Assembly: GCA_027625915.1 (NCBI GenBank)
Contig: JANTQA010000022.1
Span: 21,001 to 85,000 of the forward strand
Reading direction: 5' to 3'
DNA length: 64,000 nt
From: Anaeramoeba flamelloides
Taxonomy: Eukaryota; Metamonada; Anaeramoebidae
Shown: piece after piece, positions 1 to 13,209 of the stretch
How positions within the stretch are numbered: the stretch's first letter is position 1
How the letters are laid out: every line of letters begins with the position of its first letter
Notes under the pieces: generated by a model
What the model was told of the DNA's origin: nothing
The model's database searches: none
The model's input: the letters and a program-made list of their open reading frames with translations, nothing else
Made by a program: the position numbers and the translations under genes

Positions 1-88
1 TGTTAATTGTTTAATAGTTTAATTGGTAATTTTGATTATTTAATATTACTTTGGGGATTTAAAATTAATGTGAATTGTTAATTGTTAA

Positions 89-125
89 TATAATGTAAAT
101 GTTAAATGTTAATGTTAAAGTTAAA
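89..125 (+). repeat. Degenerate TTAATG array at window start
   Basis: The sequence AATGTTAAATGTTAATGTT and its flanks (1-90) match the tail of unit 3 (8209-8290), so a composite unit probably lies just left of the window. Confidence 0.55.
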
Positions 126-128
126 ATG

Positions 129-569
129 ATACAAAAGTTCCAATGGTTCTGGTGAATTAATATATATAATCTATGAAGAAAGGAATTTGTTTTTCAGAAA
201 TTATGAAAATTTGAAAAAGTTGAATTAAAGATCTAAGAAATCAGAAATTCAAAAAATCTTTTTTTGAATAAGTTGGTATCCAAGAAATTTTTATGAAATA
301 TCTGAACAACACTGATCCTTAGGTTTTTTAAAAATGAGTGTGGAATTAAAGCTTAGATTCGGGGTATTTCTAATTCAAAAATCTAATTTGTAAATTGAAA
401 AATAGTTTTCTTTATAACTGAAAAAAAAAATTAAAAAACAAGTTCATTTAGAAAAAGAATATTTTTTGAATCTCTGATCTTTCATATCTTTAATTCAACT
501 TTTTCAAATTTTCATATCAGAAACAAAATTTGATTCAATTAAAAATTCACGCTAGCCTTGGAAAGACTG
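129..569. mobile_element. Family A end type, older copy A10
   Basis: The right end CACGCTAGCCTTGGAAAGACTG is followed by TA (570-571), as in the other members. The left end is diverged (ACAAAAGTTCCAATGG). The arms are complementary (AATTTGAAAAAGTTGAATTA against its partner near 490-510). Confidence 0.6.
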
Positions 570-737
570 TATCTAGAAAGAGTGAATAAATCATGATCCC
601 AAGAATTTGAACCCGGAAGTAATTTGGTTGGATAAATTCATGATTGAATTTTTACAATTATGAGTGAATACTTTGAGACACACTAATGTAACACTCTAAT
701 AGTTTTATGAAATTATCGATGGTTTTTATGTTTTTAT

Positions 738-905
738 AAGAGGTAGGTAAGTAAGGAAGGAAGGTAAGTAAGGAAGGTAGGTAAGGTAGGTAGGTAGGTA
801 GGTAAGTAAGGAAGGTAGGTAAGGTAGGTAGGTAAGTAAGTAAGGTAGGTAAGTAAGTAAGGTAGGTAAGTAGGTAAGGAAGGTAGGTAAGTAAGGGTGA
901 TTAGG
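738..905 (+). repeat. GGTAGGTAAGTAAG minisatellite
   Basis: Irregular tandem tetranucleotides GGTA, AGTA and GGAA over about 170 bp. Confidence 0.9.
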
Positions 906-1559
906 TAGGCAGATAGAACCGTAGGTATTTGGTTGTTTCTATTTGGGTGTATTTTTTTTTCAAGGAGTCAATAGATGTGTGTGTGTCAAATAATAAGAGT
1001 AGTTTACAAAATGGGAACATTTTTATGGATGTTAAGAAACAGAACATTCATTATTAAAATAATCAAATGAGAGTTTAATAATTTGAAATATTCATAAACA
1101 TTTTTTGAAACGAGACTGGATCTATTAATCGTCACTAACAAGAAAAAGAAAATTAGAAAATAAGAAAATAAGAAAAATAAGAAAATAAGAAAGAAAGAAA
1201 AAAGTTAAGGGATTTACAGATAATGAGATATAAAGAGATTTAGTGAGATTTAAAGAGAGAAGTAATGAACGAGAGAAAAGATCAATTGGATAGTATAATG
1301 AATGTAATAATAAGGATCTTGATACATAAAATGATCTTGGAATTCCTTTATTGAAAATAAATATCCAAAGATACAAATTATTTGTTCATTAATATTGTCT
1401 GTATTTAATGTTTTACTTTACATTTTGACAAAGAGGATGGAAATTTTGGATTGAAACAATTCAAATCAATCTTATTTATAATGACAAAATTGAACCTTAT
1501 CATTTTTACAAATTATTGATGATAAATCAAATGTTATTATTTACATTTTGAATTAACCA

Positions 1560-1560
<1 letters not shown>

Positions 1561-1590
<30 letters not shown>

Positions 1591-1610
1591 TGTATGTGTG
1601 TGTGTGTGTC
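1561..1610 (+). repeat. TATG then TG microsatellite
   Basis: About nine TATG units pass into a TG run. Confidence 0.9.
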
Positions 1611-1892
1611 TTTAATAACATGAGCTTTGATCTATGTAACCAGTTGATCAAACGATCCCTATACAAATGAATTTGTTCTTGTTAGACCAGTCACCATTCG
1701 TTTCGTTTCGTTTCATTTCTTTTCTTTCATTTGTTTCTTTTTCTCTACCAGTACCGTTATGCTTGTTGCTATGTTTCTGTCTTTGTTTCTGTAGTTACAG
1801 TTATTGTTAACCAACCTGCTGCTGTTACTATTGCTCCTGCTCCTGCTCCTACTACTGTTTCTTTTTTTTTGTTTGTTTTTGTTTTTGTTTTT

Positions 1893-1894
1893 GA

Positions 1895-1991
<97 letters not shown>

Positions 1992-1992
1992 A
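1893..1992 (+). repeat. TTG trinucleotide array
   Basis: About 33 TTG units upstream of composite unit 1. The long single-residue frames here are artefacts of the repeat. Confidence 0.9.
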
Positions 1993-2091
1993 TTGTTGGT
2001 GATGATGATGATGAGGCGTATCTTACGTGAAGACTCTCTTACATCCTTCACACACACACACAGACACCAATAGACACGGGAGCAAGAAACC

Positions 2092-2330
2092 CCGTGCTGG
2101 CACAGAAGTATAAAGTTAAGCACAGAAGTGGGCTAGGGTAAAATCATTTTACATCTTTAAGAAATATAATTCTCACAATGTATATATGTTAGAACCGAGA
2201 TCATGAAACAACAATAACAAAAACAATAACAACAACAAAGGAGAATTGAATGGAAGTTAATGATGAATGATTAATGATTAATTATTAATGATTAATGTTA
2301 ATGTTAATGTTAATGTTAATGTTAATTTTA
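2092..2330 (+). repeat. Composite unit 1: paired 12-mer plus TTAATG array
   Basis: The two motif copies start at 2099 and 2119 (20 bp apart) and a TTAATG array begins at about 2288. A (TTG)n tract and a CA run lie just upstream. The terminal GGGCTAGGGTAA is a variant of the usual GGGCGGGTAA. Confidence 0.8.
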
Positions 2331-2782
2331 ATATTAATTTTAATTGTTAATTGGTTAATTTTTGATAATTGTTAATTATTAATGATAATAACTTAATGTA
2401 TAATGGTTAATAGTGTCAACATAAGAGAATGTTTAACATTTTTAGAAAGAAAAGATCGTTTCAAAATGAAATTAACAAAAATTCAAGTAAAGGTGAATTC
2501 ACAAAATGAGATATAATTTATGCGTTTACAAACAAGTCTATTTCTTCAAAATAAGGATTTAAAAATACAAATAATCAAAATAAGTCACAGAAACAAATGT
2601 AAATTTTCAAAAGAAAATATTTTTAAACTCAAATTGATTTTTATTGATTATGATTATTTGTAGCCACTTAAGAAAAATCCAATTTCATATAAAACGATTT
2701 CTCAAATACACAGTGGAATCATTGTGAAACTGTTTATTCATCTTCATATAATGAAAAACACTCTCTGGTGTTGACAACATTC

Positions 2783-2850
2783 ACATTCAAATTCACATTC
2801 AAATTCAAATTCAAATTCAAATTCAAATTCAAATTCAAATTCAAATTCAC
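2783..2850 (+). repeat. AAATTC hexamer array
   Basis: About eleven tandem copies of CAAATT-type hexamers. Confidence 0.85.
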
Positions 2851-3086
2851 ATTCACACAATTATGTGTTAATTGTAAAGTTGTTAAGTTGGTATTTGGTT
2901 AATTGTTAAGAAAAAAACAATATTGATTCATTTTGAATATTCTATTGATTATGATCAGAAGGATACATAATCAGAATAATTAATAATGATAAGTTTGTAA
3001 ATTCCAAACGCCTAGTTTTGAATATTTCTAAAAAGATAAATAATTAATCTAGAAGAAGAAGAAAGAAAAAAAAAACCAAAAAAAAA

Positions 3087-3127
3087 AGATTTCAAGATTT
3101 CAAGATTTCAAGATTTCAAGATTTCAA
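3087..3127 (+). repeat. AAGATTTC octamer array
   Basis: Five tandem copies. Confidence 0.9.
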
Positions 3128-3577
3128 GAGAGAAGGGTGGAAGGCTCTAAAGAGACAGAGAGAAAAGTTAATGATGATATTTGAAAGAAAAAAAGAATTG
3201 GTATCAAACCGAAAACAAATTAAGAATGTAAAAAAAGTGCCAAAATGTTTATAGTAAAAAAAAAAAAAAAAAAACAAAAAACTTCTTGGAATTATTAAAT
3301 CAAATTTAATTAAAGACTGATGGTGTAATTTCCATATATTTATGTTTGTAGATTATTTTGATTAATTTTACAATTCTAACATGAATAGAAACGATCAGGA
3401 AGAATTGAATAATAGTTAATAAGTAGAATATTTTTTCTTCATTTAATATTGGAAAGTTAGTAATGAATTCAAGAATGTTATTGATCATATCCTTGTTCAT
3501 TTTGTTCATGTTCATTTTGTTCATGTTCATGTTCTTGTTTCGTATTCTTGTTTCATGTTCATGTTCTTATTTTTACC

Positions 3578-3821
3578 AAGTATTTGAAATTTCAATAAGA
3601 TAAATTTTCATCTCATTTTTGTATTGTTAGTTCTCTGTTCTTTTTTAGAATTGTAAATTTCTCAGATATTAATCTTATTGTAAACATGAAAATCTATAAA
3701 CACAAATATATCTAGAGATCAAATTCCAATTGATTACTTTTAAAAATTAAAACTCTCAAATCAATATATTATTGATTTAAATGAATTGAAAATGTCTTCC
3801 CATTTGAAATTCAAACAAGGG
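3578..3821. mobile_element. Family C-like element, decayed copy C3
   Basis: It shares with C2 an interior beginning TTTTCATCTCATTTTT and the right-end block CCCATTTGAAATTCAAA. The left end AAGTATTTGAAATTTCAA is a diverged form. The borders are approximate. Confidence 0.4.
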
Positions 3822-3853
3822 TATTCTTGTTGCATTGTTATTGTTATATTTGA

Positions 3854-3884
<31 letters not shown>

Positions 3885-4105
3885 GTTTATACTGATTTTA
3901 TTATTATTATTATTATTGTTGATTGTTGATTGTTGATTGTTGATTGTTGATTGTTGTTGTTGATTGTTGCTGTTGATTGTTCGGGTTGCTGTTCGGGTTG
4001 CTGCTTGTGGTGCTGCAGCCCTTTTAGAGTGTGTCAGAATTGCAGTGCATTCCGTGTTAGCCTAACCCAACCTGACCCTTACCTACACCTGCCCACCCCT
4101 GCACT

Positions 4106-4382
4106 CTCGTGCTGGCACAGAAGTGTAAAACTTGGCACGGAAGTGGGCGGGTAATAAATTTTGTTTTTGGTTTTTTTTTTTTTTTCTCTCTCAGTATCTT
4201 TCTTAATAAACACACCTCGAATTTAGATCACCAAACGACAACGAAAGAGAATTCTTAGAAAAAGGATTTAATTTTAATGATTTAATGATTAATGTTAATG
4301 TTAATGTTAATGTTAATGTTAATTTTAATGTTAATGTTAATGTTAATGTTAATGTTAATATTAATGTTAATATTAATGTTAA
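4106..4382 (+). repeat. Composite unit 2
   Basis: The pair starts at 4114 and 4134. The spacer is the type with a T tract followed by CTCTCAGTATCTTTCTTAAT. The TTAATG array covers 4277-4382. GATTGTT repeats lie upstream. Confidence 0.85.
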
Positions 4383-4594
4383 TTGTTTAATTGTTAATTG
4401 TTAATTGGTTAATTGGTTAATTGTCAATTTGTGTTAATTGTTGATCTTGATTGTTAATTGTTAAATTGATAATTATTAAGGTAATTGTTAATTTTTGGGA
4501 ATAGATTCAGATACCCTTTTATGATAATTGTTAATTTACAATTTTATAAATATGAGAAAGTTAATTTTAAGTGTTAAATGTTAATTGTTTAATA

Positions 4595-5131
4595 CAGTTG
4601 TTCCAAGGCTAGCGTGAATTTTTAATTGAATCAAATTTTGTTTCTGATATGTAAATTTTATAAGGTTAAATTAAAGATACGAAAGCTCATGTTCATAAAT
4701 TATTTTGCTGAATGAACGAATATTGACAATTTTTTTCAATATAAAAGAAAACTTATTTTTCAATTCACAAGAAGGCTTTTAAAATCCCAAATACCCAGAA
4801 TCTAAGCTAAATTTTACACTTTTAAAAAATGAAGGATTTGTTGTTCATATTTAAAAAAAATTTCTTGAATATCGACTAATTCATAAAAAAAGATATTTTT
4901 GAATATGAGCTCTTTATTCTTTTAATTTAACATTTTAAATTTTCATATCAGAAACAAAATTTGATTCTTAAAAAAATTCACGCTAACTTTTAAATAATTC
5001 AAAAAAAAAAAAAAAGATATTTTGAATATATGAGCTCTATTATTCTTTAATTAAAATTTTTTTAAATTTTTCATATCAGAAACAAAATTTGATTCATATT
5101 AAAAAAATTCACGCTAAACTTGGAACGACTG
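4595..5131. mobile_element. Family A end type, older fold-back copy A8
   Basis: Ends are CAGTTGTTCCAAGGCTAGCG and CGCTAAACTTGGAACGACTG with TA at both borders. A second, internal copy of the right-hand region (near 4930-4990) suggests a partial tandem duplication. The interior shares the block GAATCAAATTTTGTTTCTGA with the copies at 129-569 and 8326-8814. Confidence 0.8.
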
Positions 5132-5134
5132 TAC

Positions 5135-6680
5135 TTATTTCTGGTAATTAAAATTAACGAGCAATTAAATTTATTGGGAAATATATATTACTTATTTGGA
5201 AAGCTTTTTTTTTTTTTATGATTACGATCAATTCAAATAAAAAACAAAACAACTAAAATTAAAGAATCAATTAACTAGGGTTATTGTTCCACACTTTATA
5301 AATAAATAACTAACATAAAATTGAATCAAACTTAATCTCTTTACTAATACAAAAAAATTCTTGTTTATTCGATCTCGAAATAAACAACGATTGAAGCAAA
5401 CAAAGAAATCTCAAGAATTATTCATGATTAATTTCTTGAGAGAAAATTATCATTTTTGAATCCAACACAAAATAACATTTTCTTTACAAACCAACATAAA
5501 ATGAAAAATTACAATTACAAAAGATGATTTTTAGAGATTGATCTGTAACAAAGCAAAATAAATTAACGAAAAAGAATACATTGTAATTTGCCACATAAAA
5601 TAATATTCATTAATATTTTAAATCTTGTCTCTTCTTAATCTAAAAAAAAAAAAATTATCAACAATGACAAAATATTACAAATATTTTTCATTGAAGAGGA
5701 AAATGATAAAATATTTGACATTTCATGAGGTTTCACACATATATATATATATATATATATATTTAGAATTGCCAACATATCAAAAATCTTCTTTTTTTAT
5801 CTTTATAATCAAAAAAAGGATTGAAATTCCTTTGTTAAAAAAAAAAAAAAAAAAAAAAAAGAAAGGTTTTAAGCAAAAATCGACAAGTAAAAAAACAATG
5901 AATAGTAATCTTGTTAAATAGAGAGGATATTTTTCAATTAAAAGACAATGAAAAATAAATTTTTTTTTTCAAATGATAATAAAAGGACATATGGAATATA
6001 CGACTCAGATTGAGAAATATTTAACAATATTTGGAAATAAGTATATATATATATATATATATATTATTTTCAAAATAAATTTAACTGCTTGTAAATTTTT
6101 AATAATGAGAAATAAGTTTCTAATTTTGGAATTTGGAATATCATTCTTAATTTGATAGATATTTCGTAATTTGATTTCAAATATGTACAAAAGTTCTAAT
6201 GCTTGATTCATCTAATCATGGTTAATTGTGATCGTTGGTGTTAGTGTTAACGTTAATTGTTTGTAAGTATGATTTCTCCGATCATCAATGATTAATATCT
6301 AACAATACTTGAATGCAAATTAGATTAATTTTATTATTAAATATTGATATTGTTTGCATTGTAATCTAATAGGTTTGGTTATTGTTTATGATGAATGGTT
6401 ACAATGACTTTCCTTTCAAAACAGTTGATCCCATAGAGAGACATTATTGAAAAATCAGGATGCAAACTTGAAAATAAAAACTTTCATTTAAATGATATTA
6501 ACACAAACAACCTTGATGACTATATTTGAAACATTATTTTTTTGAACATGTAATAAGCCAGGTTGATTCTTCACAAGAACACTTACATCAATGGTTTAAG
6601 ATTATGATCATACAAAGTCTCTAAAGTCATTCTAAGGTTACTGTGAATTTTTAAAATGGCAAAAAGAATCAAATAGTATT

Positions 6681-6711
<31 letters not shown>

Positions 6712-7340
6712 ACAATGATGATGGTGGTGGTGGTGGTGATGATGATGATAGTGAGGTGATAAATTAAGAATTCTTAAAATAAAACATTAATTTTTCACTA
6801 ACTTTTTCAAAGCTTTCAATCCTTGCCAAAGCTTTTAAACCTTTTAAAGTGTTGGAATGTGTTGGAATGTGTTGTAAAGGGTGAAAGCTTTGTAAAAGTC
6901 AAGAGATAATTTGTAGTGAAGTTGTCAATTAATATTTATTATTTTTTGGATTTTGTCTTTTTTTTTTCTGCAATTTGAGATTTGTTCCTTTTTAAAGATG
7001 ATTTTTTACAAAAATAATATTTATTATGTCAGTGTGTGTTTGTATGTTTGTGTGGAATAAAAGTTATCCCAAAATTGTAGATCAAACTGTTTAAAGCAAA
7101 CTTTAATAATCAAACTAAATAAACCATTGTTAGTGAAACACTTGTTCTTCACTTTTATTAAACTTATTCCCCAACAACAAAAATAACAACTACTACTATT
7201 CTTTAATAAACCAGAATTATTGGAGAAAATCTTACACAATTTCTCAAACTTAAACCACACACACACACACACACACACTTACAAACTCAAATTTTTGGTG
7301 TTTACCACGTTGATTGTTGATTAATCTACATTTATGAATT
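5135..7340. other. Gene-free AT-rich stretch
   Basis: It contains TA runs (5738-5762, 6042-6063), an A run (5839-5860), a TTG run (6677-6711) and a CA run (7255-7278). No protein-like frame is seen in either code. Confidence 0.65.
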
Positions 7341-7480
7341 CATGAATCTTTATGATCATGATCCTTGTTCCATTGTTCCATTGTTCCTTGTTCCATTGTC
7401 CATTCTTCATTGATATTGTACATGTCCATTGAACTTGAACTTGAACTTGAACTTGTACTCGTCCTTGTTGCCAATGGTAT

Positions 7481-7520
<40 letters not shown>

Positions 7521-7521
7521 A

Positions 7522-7565
<44 letters not shown>

Positions 7566-7750
7566 AATGTTGCAGCATTTATTGTCATTCATATTGCGAT
7601 TGTTGCTACAGTTCATTTCATGTGTATGTGTGTGTATGTGTACGTGTGTTGTAAACAAACAGTCCTACCATGCACTCGCTTACAGCACTTCTATTCTTGA
7701 AAGCCTCGCGTAGCAAGGAGTAAGGAGCAAGGAGCAAGGACCAAGGACCA
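7340..7750 (+). repeat. Duplicate of 11400-11860 upstream of composite units 3 and 4
   Basis: Both contain CCATTGTTCC repeats, GTCCTTGTTGCCAATG, a TTGCTG/TTACTG hexamer array, TGTTGCAGCATTTATTGTCA and a GT run, in the same order. Confidence 0.8.
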
Positions 7751-7751
7751 G

Positions 7752-8010
7752 AACCCCCTCGTGCTGGCACAGAAGTATAAAGTTAAGCACAGAAGTGGGC
7801 GGGTAATAAATTTTGTTTTTGGGTTTTTTTTTTTTTTTTCCTCATTATCTCTCTAGAGAGATCTGTTTCTCTAGACCATGAAATAACAACAAAAAAAAGA
7901 AGAAGAAGAAGAAGAGGAAAAGAGAATTTTCCGGTCTTTTGAAATCAATGATTCATGATTAATTTTAATTTTAATGTTAATGTTAATGTTAATGTTAATT
8001 GTTAATTGTT
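7752..8010 (+). repeat. Composite unit 3
   Basis: The pair starts at 7766 and 7786. The spacer is the type with CTCATTATCTCTCTAGAGAG. A short TTAATG array begins at about 7971. Upstream, 7340-7750 is a duplicate of the region ahead of unit 4, including a TTGCTG array and GGAGCAA repeats. Confidence 0.85.
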
Positions 8011-8325
8011 AATTTTCAATTTTTGAATGGTCAAATTGGGTTAATTGGTTAATTGGTTATTGGTTATTGTTATATGTTAATTGTTAAATTGATAATGTTG
8101 AATTGTTAATAGTTAATTTTTGAGAATAGATTCAGATACCCTTTTATGATAATTGTTAATTTACAATTTTATGATTATGAGAAAGTTAATTTTAAGTCCT
8201 AAATGTTAATTCTTTAATAGTTTAATTGGTAATTTTGATTATTTAATATTACTTTGGGGATTTAAAATTAATGTGAATTGTTAATAATATGTAAAAAATT
8301 AACAGTTTATTAATGTTGAAATGTT

Positions 8326-8814
8326 TAAAAAGTTCCAATGGCTCTGGGGTGAAATTGTTAATGGAAAGAAATTTTGTTTTTTTTCTGATTGTATTTTAAA
8401 ATGTTCAATAGTAGTAATGAAAGCTTGAGGCATTCCAAAAAAATCTTTCTTTGAATGTGTTGATATTCAATATGTATTTTGTTAAATATCTGAACAAAAC
8501 TGATCCTTAGGTTGTTTAAAAATGTGTCAAGTCATGATTAGATTATATTCAGGGTATTTCTGATTATAAAATCCTTTTTACTGTAAACTTTAAAAAAGAA
8601 TAAATCTTTTCTACGATTGGGAAAAAATTCAAATTTTTGAAATTTCACTCTTTCATAAAAAAGTAATATTCACTTTTTAATGTTTCATATATCAGAAACA
8701 TTCTTCAACTTTTTAACTTGGCAAAAAAATATCAGAAACAAAATTTGATTCTTTCATATATATGTATATATATATATATATATATATTAATTCACGCTAG
8801 TCATGGAACGACTG
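8326..8814. mobile_element. Family A end type, older copy A11
   Basis: The right end CACGCTAGTCATGGAACGACTG lies next to TA (8815-8816). The left end is degraded (AAAAGTTCCAATGGCTCTGG). It lies in the same position relative to a composite unit tail as A10, so the two may descend from one insertion that was later duplicated. Confidence 0.55.
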
Positions 8815-8819
8815 TAATT

Positions 8820-9590
8820 GATTAATGTTAAGTGTATATTGCTAATGTTACAGACGAATGCCGAATGAAAATTGAGAATGATTAAAGATAATGTTTAATT
8901 GTTTATTGTTTATTAACTCTGATCGTTGTTCATAGTTATGAAATGTTAACTGGTTAATTGTTAATGATATTGTTGACTGTTTCTTGATAATTGTAATTTG
9001 TGAATTGTCTATTGTCAATCGTTTATTTGTCAATTAAATGAATCACGTGTGGACTATGATCAGAATGATACATAGTTAGAATGATTAATGATCAATCTAT
9101 GAATTGAAATTCCAATTAAGACCTATTACACAAAAAAAACAAAACAATTTTTTGAAAATATTCAAAAAAAAAAAGTAGAGAGGGAGAGAGAGAAAGAAAG
9201 AGAGAAAGAGAAATAGAAATAGAGTCATCGAGAGAAAGATAGATAGAGAAAGAAGCTTTTGTATTCAATTTAATATGTTTAAGAATGCGACAAGGAACGA
9301 AAAATAAATGTTATTGTTAATAATACTATTCAACATTGGTGAAATAAGATCATTCAATTTGACAATTTTTGTATTATTATCTGGAGAAAATTAATTCTTT
9401 AAGTCAATTTGGAAGGGTATAATATTTTCCAATGATGAATAAAAATTATTGGTAATTTGAATTAGAAAAAAAAACTCCGGATTCAAATTTTTTAATAGAG
9501 AAATTGGAAGGGAATATGTATGTACTTCAAGAGAGACCCTGCGGTATTTATAATATTTAGGGTTATAACCAATACAGAAGAAAATAAAGG
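8820..9590. other. Gene-free stretch
   Basis: TTAATTG-like degenerate sequence passes into GA-rich and AT-rich DNA. Nothing recognisable. Confidence 0.65.
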
Positions 9591-9593
9591 ATA

Positions 9594-9656
9594 CAGTCGT
9601 TCCATATCTACAGATTCAATTTGGATATCAGAAAGAAAGGAAATTTTGTTTCTTAC

Positions 9657-9700
<44 letters not shown>

Positions 9701-9934
9701 GTGAAGATCTGTATAATTCCAAAAGTTTAATTATGTTGATAAAAGTTCTAAATTTTAAAAACATTTTATTTCTTTCTGAACTAATATTCAAAAAATTTTT
9801 TTTTTCAATTGTATAGAAGATTACTTATTTTCAATTCACAGTCAAAAGGATTTTACAATCCGAAATACCCTGAATCTAACCTAACATAAATTTTCAAAAA
9901 AATTTAAAAAAGTAAGGATTTGTTGTTATTATTA

Positions 9935-10020
<86 letters not shown>

Positions 10021-10248
10021 ATTATTATTATTATTATTGTTGTTGTTTTTGTTTTTGTTGTTGTTTATTTATTTAAAACAATTTCTCGAATATCAGATCA
10101 TTCAAAGAACGAGATTTTTCGAAACTGAACACTTTCCTATCTTTAATTTCAAAATTTGATATTTTTAACAGATCATCATTACTTAGGAACAAAATTTGTT
10201 TCTCATAGGTTAAAAATTCAACTCGGGTGGGTAGACTTGTAAAGACTG
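9594..10248. mobile_element. Family A end type, older copy A9 swollen by microsatellites
   Basis: It starts CAGTCGTTCCATATCTACAG after TA and ends AGACTTGTAAAGACTG before TA. Within it, a (GAT)n run (9657-9700) and an (ATT)n run (9927-10040) have expanded. The ends are more diverged than in other copies. Confidence 0.65.
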
Positions 10249-10249
10249 T

Positions 10250-11015
10250 ATTAAAAATGAAATGGATAATGCTACAAAAGTAATAATAATAATAAGAAGA
10301 AGAAGAAGAAGATTAAGATTAAGAATAAGAATACTAATTATTTTTAAGATACCCTATCAAACAAGAAATATTAATAATTTCAGTAACTGCTCTATTTTTT
10401 ATTCCATTTCATTGTAAACAATCTTTAAACTGCAAAATGTTAGGAATTCAAAAAAGTTTTTTTATTATTTTATTATGAAATGAAATTTGACTTGATCATC
10501 TTTCAATAAAGTATAAAAAAAAAGAGTTTTTTTTGTTGAACATGAAGTATTTTTTAAAATTTTATCTCTCTCTGTCTATCTATCTCTGTCTTAATGGAGA
10601 ACTTTCATAAGTAATCAAAACAATCTTTAGATCTGAACTGTTTGGGTTTTTTTTCCTTTCATTCATAAGGTGTTCATAAATTTGAGTTCTAATTCCAATT
10701 TAAACTTTTCAAAGTCCTGAAAAAAAAAAAACTATTTCAAAAATAAACATGTCTACCATGTATGTTTTCCTTTAATTTATTGTGAACTCATGGATCTTTA
10801 AAATTGCTTCAAGGGATTTTTGAGAAATACAAGAAAGCATTCTACTTGGTTTTCCAATTCAAATCAACTTTTTTGAAATCTTGAAAAATTTCTCAAGAAA
10901 AAGCAATATTTCAAATTTAATGAATAACTTTGTTAGAAAAAAAAAACAATACCTAGAGATAATAATTTCTAGTGGTTTAATTTGAAAAATAGTTTCTCAA
11001 AATTATTTGTTAATA
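10250..11015. other. Gene-free AT-rich stretch
   Basis: Only short AAG and TC runs are seen. Confidence 0.65.
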
Positions 11016-11017
11016 TA

Positions 11018-11262
11018 CTGGTAATTTGAATATTAAATAGGATTAAATTTTCATCTCATTTTTCTATTTATGATTCCAGTTCTTCTTTTTTATAATTGTA
11101 AATTTCTATAATAATCCCAATGAAACCATTAAAATCGATTAAAATCAAATAGACCGAGTTTACAAATGCCCAAAAGATTACTTTGAAATTTGGGTTCTCA
11201 AATATATATATGTTGATGAAAATGAAGTGAAAATTTCTTCCCATTTGAAATTCAAATACTAG
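11018..11262. mobile_element. Family C-like element, copy C2 (with extra right end)
   Basis: The left end CTGGTAATTTGAATATTAAA and right end CATTTGAAATTCAAATACTAG resemble family C. A second right-end-like stretch follows at 11267-11309. The interior matches 3600-3819. Confidence 0.5.
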
Positions 11263-11810
11263 TAAATAAAGTGAAAATAATTCTCTGCATTTGAAATTCA
11301 AATACTAGTTAGTAATAAACCTTGGGGTTTTTGTGAAAATCATATACAATTTCTCAGTGACAAACAACACACACACATATATATATATATAACTCATAAT
11401 TTTGGTTTTTACCAAGTTGATTGTTGATCAATCCATGTATGAATTCATGAATTGTTATGATCATGATCCATTGTTCATTGTTCCATTGTTCCATTGTTAC
11501 TCTGTTCCATTGTTCCATTGTTCCATTGTTCCATTGTCCATTGATATCGTACTTGTACTTGTACTTGTACTCGTCCTTGTTGCCAATGCCATTGCTGATG
11601 CTATTGTTACTGTTACTGTTACTGTTACTGTTGCTGTTGCTGTTGCTGTTGCTAATGTTGCAGCATTTATTGTCATTCTTATTGCGATTGTTGCTGCAGT
11701 TCATTTCGTGTGTGTGTGTGTGCGTGTGTGTGTGTGTGTGTTAACCAAACCCCAACCCAACACGCACTCACTTGCAGTCCCCTTCCATTCTTGAAAGCTT
11801 CGCCGAGCAA

Positions 11811-12100
11811 GGAGCAAGGAGCAAGGAGCAAGGAGCAAGGAGCAAGGAGCAAGGACCCCTCGTGCTGGCACAGAAGTTTAATTGCTGGCACAGAAGTGGG
11901 CGGGTAATAAATTTTGTTTTTGGGTTTTTTTTTTTTTTTTCTCTCAGTATCTTTCTAAATAAACACACCTCGAATTAAGATCACCAAACAACAACGAAAG
12001 AGAATTCTTAGAAAAAGGATTTAATTTTAATGATTTAATGATTTAATGATTAAATGATTAATGTTAATGTAAATGTTAATGTTAATGTTAATGTTAATTT
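11811..12100 (+). repeat. Composite unit 4
   Basis: The pair starts at 11867 and 11887, directly after a GGAGCAA tandem array (11811-11857). The spacer matches unit 2 and the TTAATG array lies at 12056-12098. Confidence 0.85.
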
Positions 12101-12109
12101 TTGTTAATA

Positions 12110-12950
12110 CTGTTTAATTGTTAATGATTAATTGGTTAATTGGTTAATTTGGTTAATGGGTAATTGGTTCTTGGTTATGATAATTGTTAATCTTAATTGT
12201 CAATTGTCAGTTTTTCATTGGTGGTTAATTTATATTTTTAATAATCAATGTTTAATTGTTAATTCATATCGTTATTAGTTACCTTTTAAGTGATCAATTA
12301 TTAAATGCTAAATGTTTAATACTTTTAAGACATTACAGTAATATTGATTTTTTTTTATTTTTTTTTTTATTTTTTTTATTTATTTATATATAACTATATA
12401 ACCCAGGTTAGGTTTATCATAGCACCACATTCCAGAAGGCACTTCAAATTTAAGGATGATCAAATTCAAACTTTATTTTTTATCATCAGTATTTTGAGAG
12501 CAATGGAAAAATCATTATTTAAAATGGAAGAGAAATCGATTTAGATGAAATGAAATTGGGTTTTTTATTTTTTGCTGATCATCAAACTGAGAAATCTAAA
12601 CTTTGCATTTTACCAAATCAAAATTTTCAAATTGAAATTCATTAATTATGAGAATGGAAGTGTAAATTAAATTTAAGACTACTTTTTTTAACACGTAAAT
12701 AGCATTTTCACTTTTCAATCACATTTTAACCATTATTTTTTTCATGAAACGATAAACAAATCAATTTCAATTTTCTCTCATTTTCAATAACCAACTCAAA
12801 AGGTTGGAAAAACCACCAATTTTGTATTATGTTCAAGATCATTAAAGATTAAGAATTTTACCGGTTCATTTTTCAATAATGGTGCATATCAAACAATTAA
12901 AGAGGAAATTAATTCTAACCAATATAATAATAGTAACTAATAATCACCTT
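12110..12950. other. Gene-free AT-rich stretch
   Basis: Decayed TTAATTG sequence followed by unrecognised DNA. Confidence 0.65.
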
Positions 12951-12952
12951 TA

Positions 12953-12954
<2 letters not shown>

Positions 12955-12992
<38 letters not shown>

Positions 12993-13120
12993 ATGTAGGT
13001 AGGTATGTAGGAATGTAGGTAGGTAGGTAGGTAGGTAGGTAGGTATGGTATATAGGTATGGTATGTATATTGGTATGTATGTATGTATGTATCTAGGTAG
13101 GTAGGTAGGAATGTACGAAG
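12955..13120 (+). repeat. TA, TG and TAGG repeat cluster
   Basis: A TA run passes to TG and then to variant TAGG/TATG tetranucleotides. Confidence 0.85.
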
Positions 13121-13209
13121 GTAGGTCGATTGGTATGTAGGTTAGGTACGTAGCATAGTAAGTAACCAGATATTTAGTCTGGTATTTAGGTATGTGGACA
13201 AAAATGTCC

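Larger units (their letters stand above)
571..1890. other. Gene-free AT-rich stretch
   Basis: Apart from the two microsatellites listed separately I see no gene or recognisable element here. Confidence 0.7.
2340..3570. other. Gene-free stretch with simple repeats
   Basis: It holds the AAATTC and AAGATTTC arrays, an A run near 3256 and ATG-TTC runs near 3500. No coding signal is seen. Confidence 0.65.

Noticed and set aside
1713-2123. Poly-Asn, poly-Val and poly-Leu frames around the TTG array
   Set aside because: Trinucleotide repeats are open in several frames on both strands; there is no non-repetitive protein around them.
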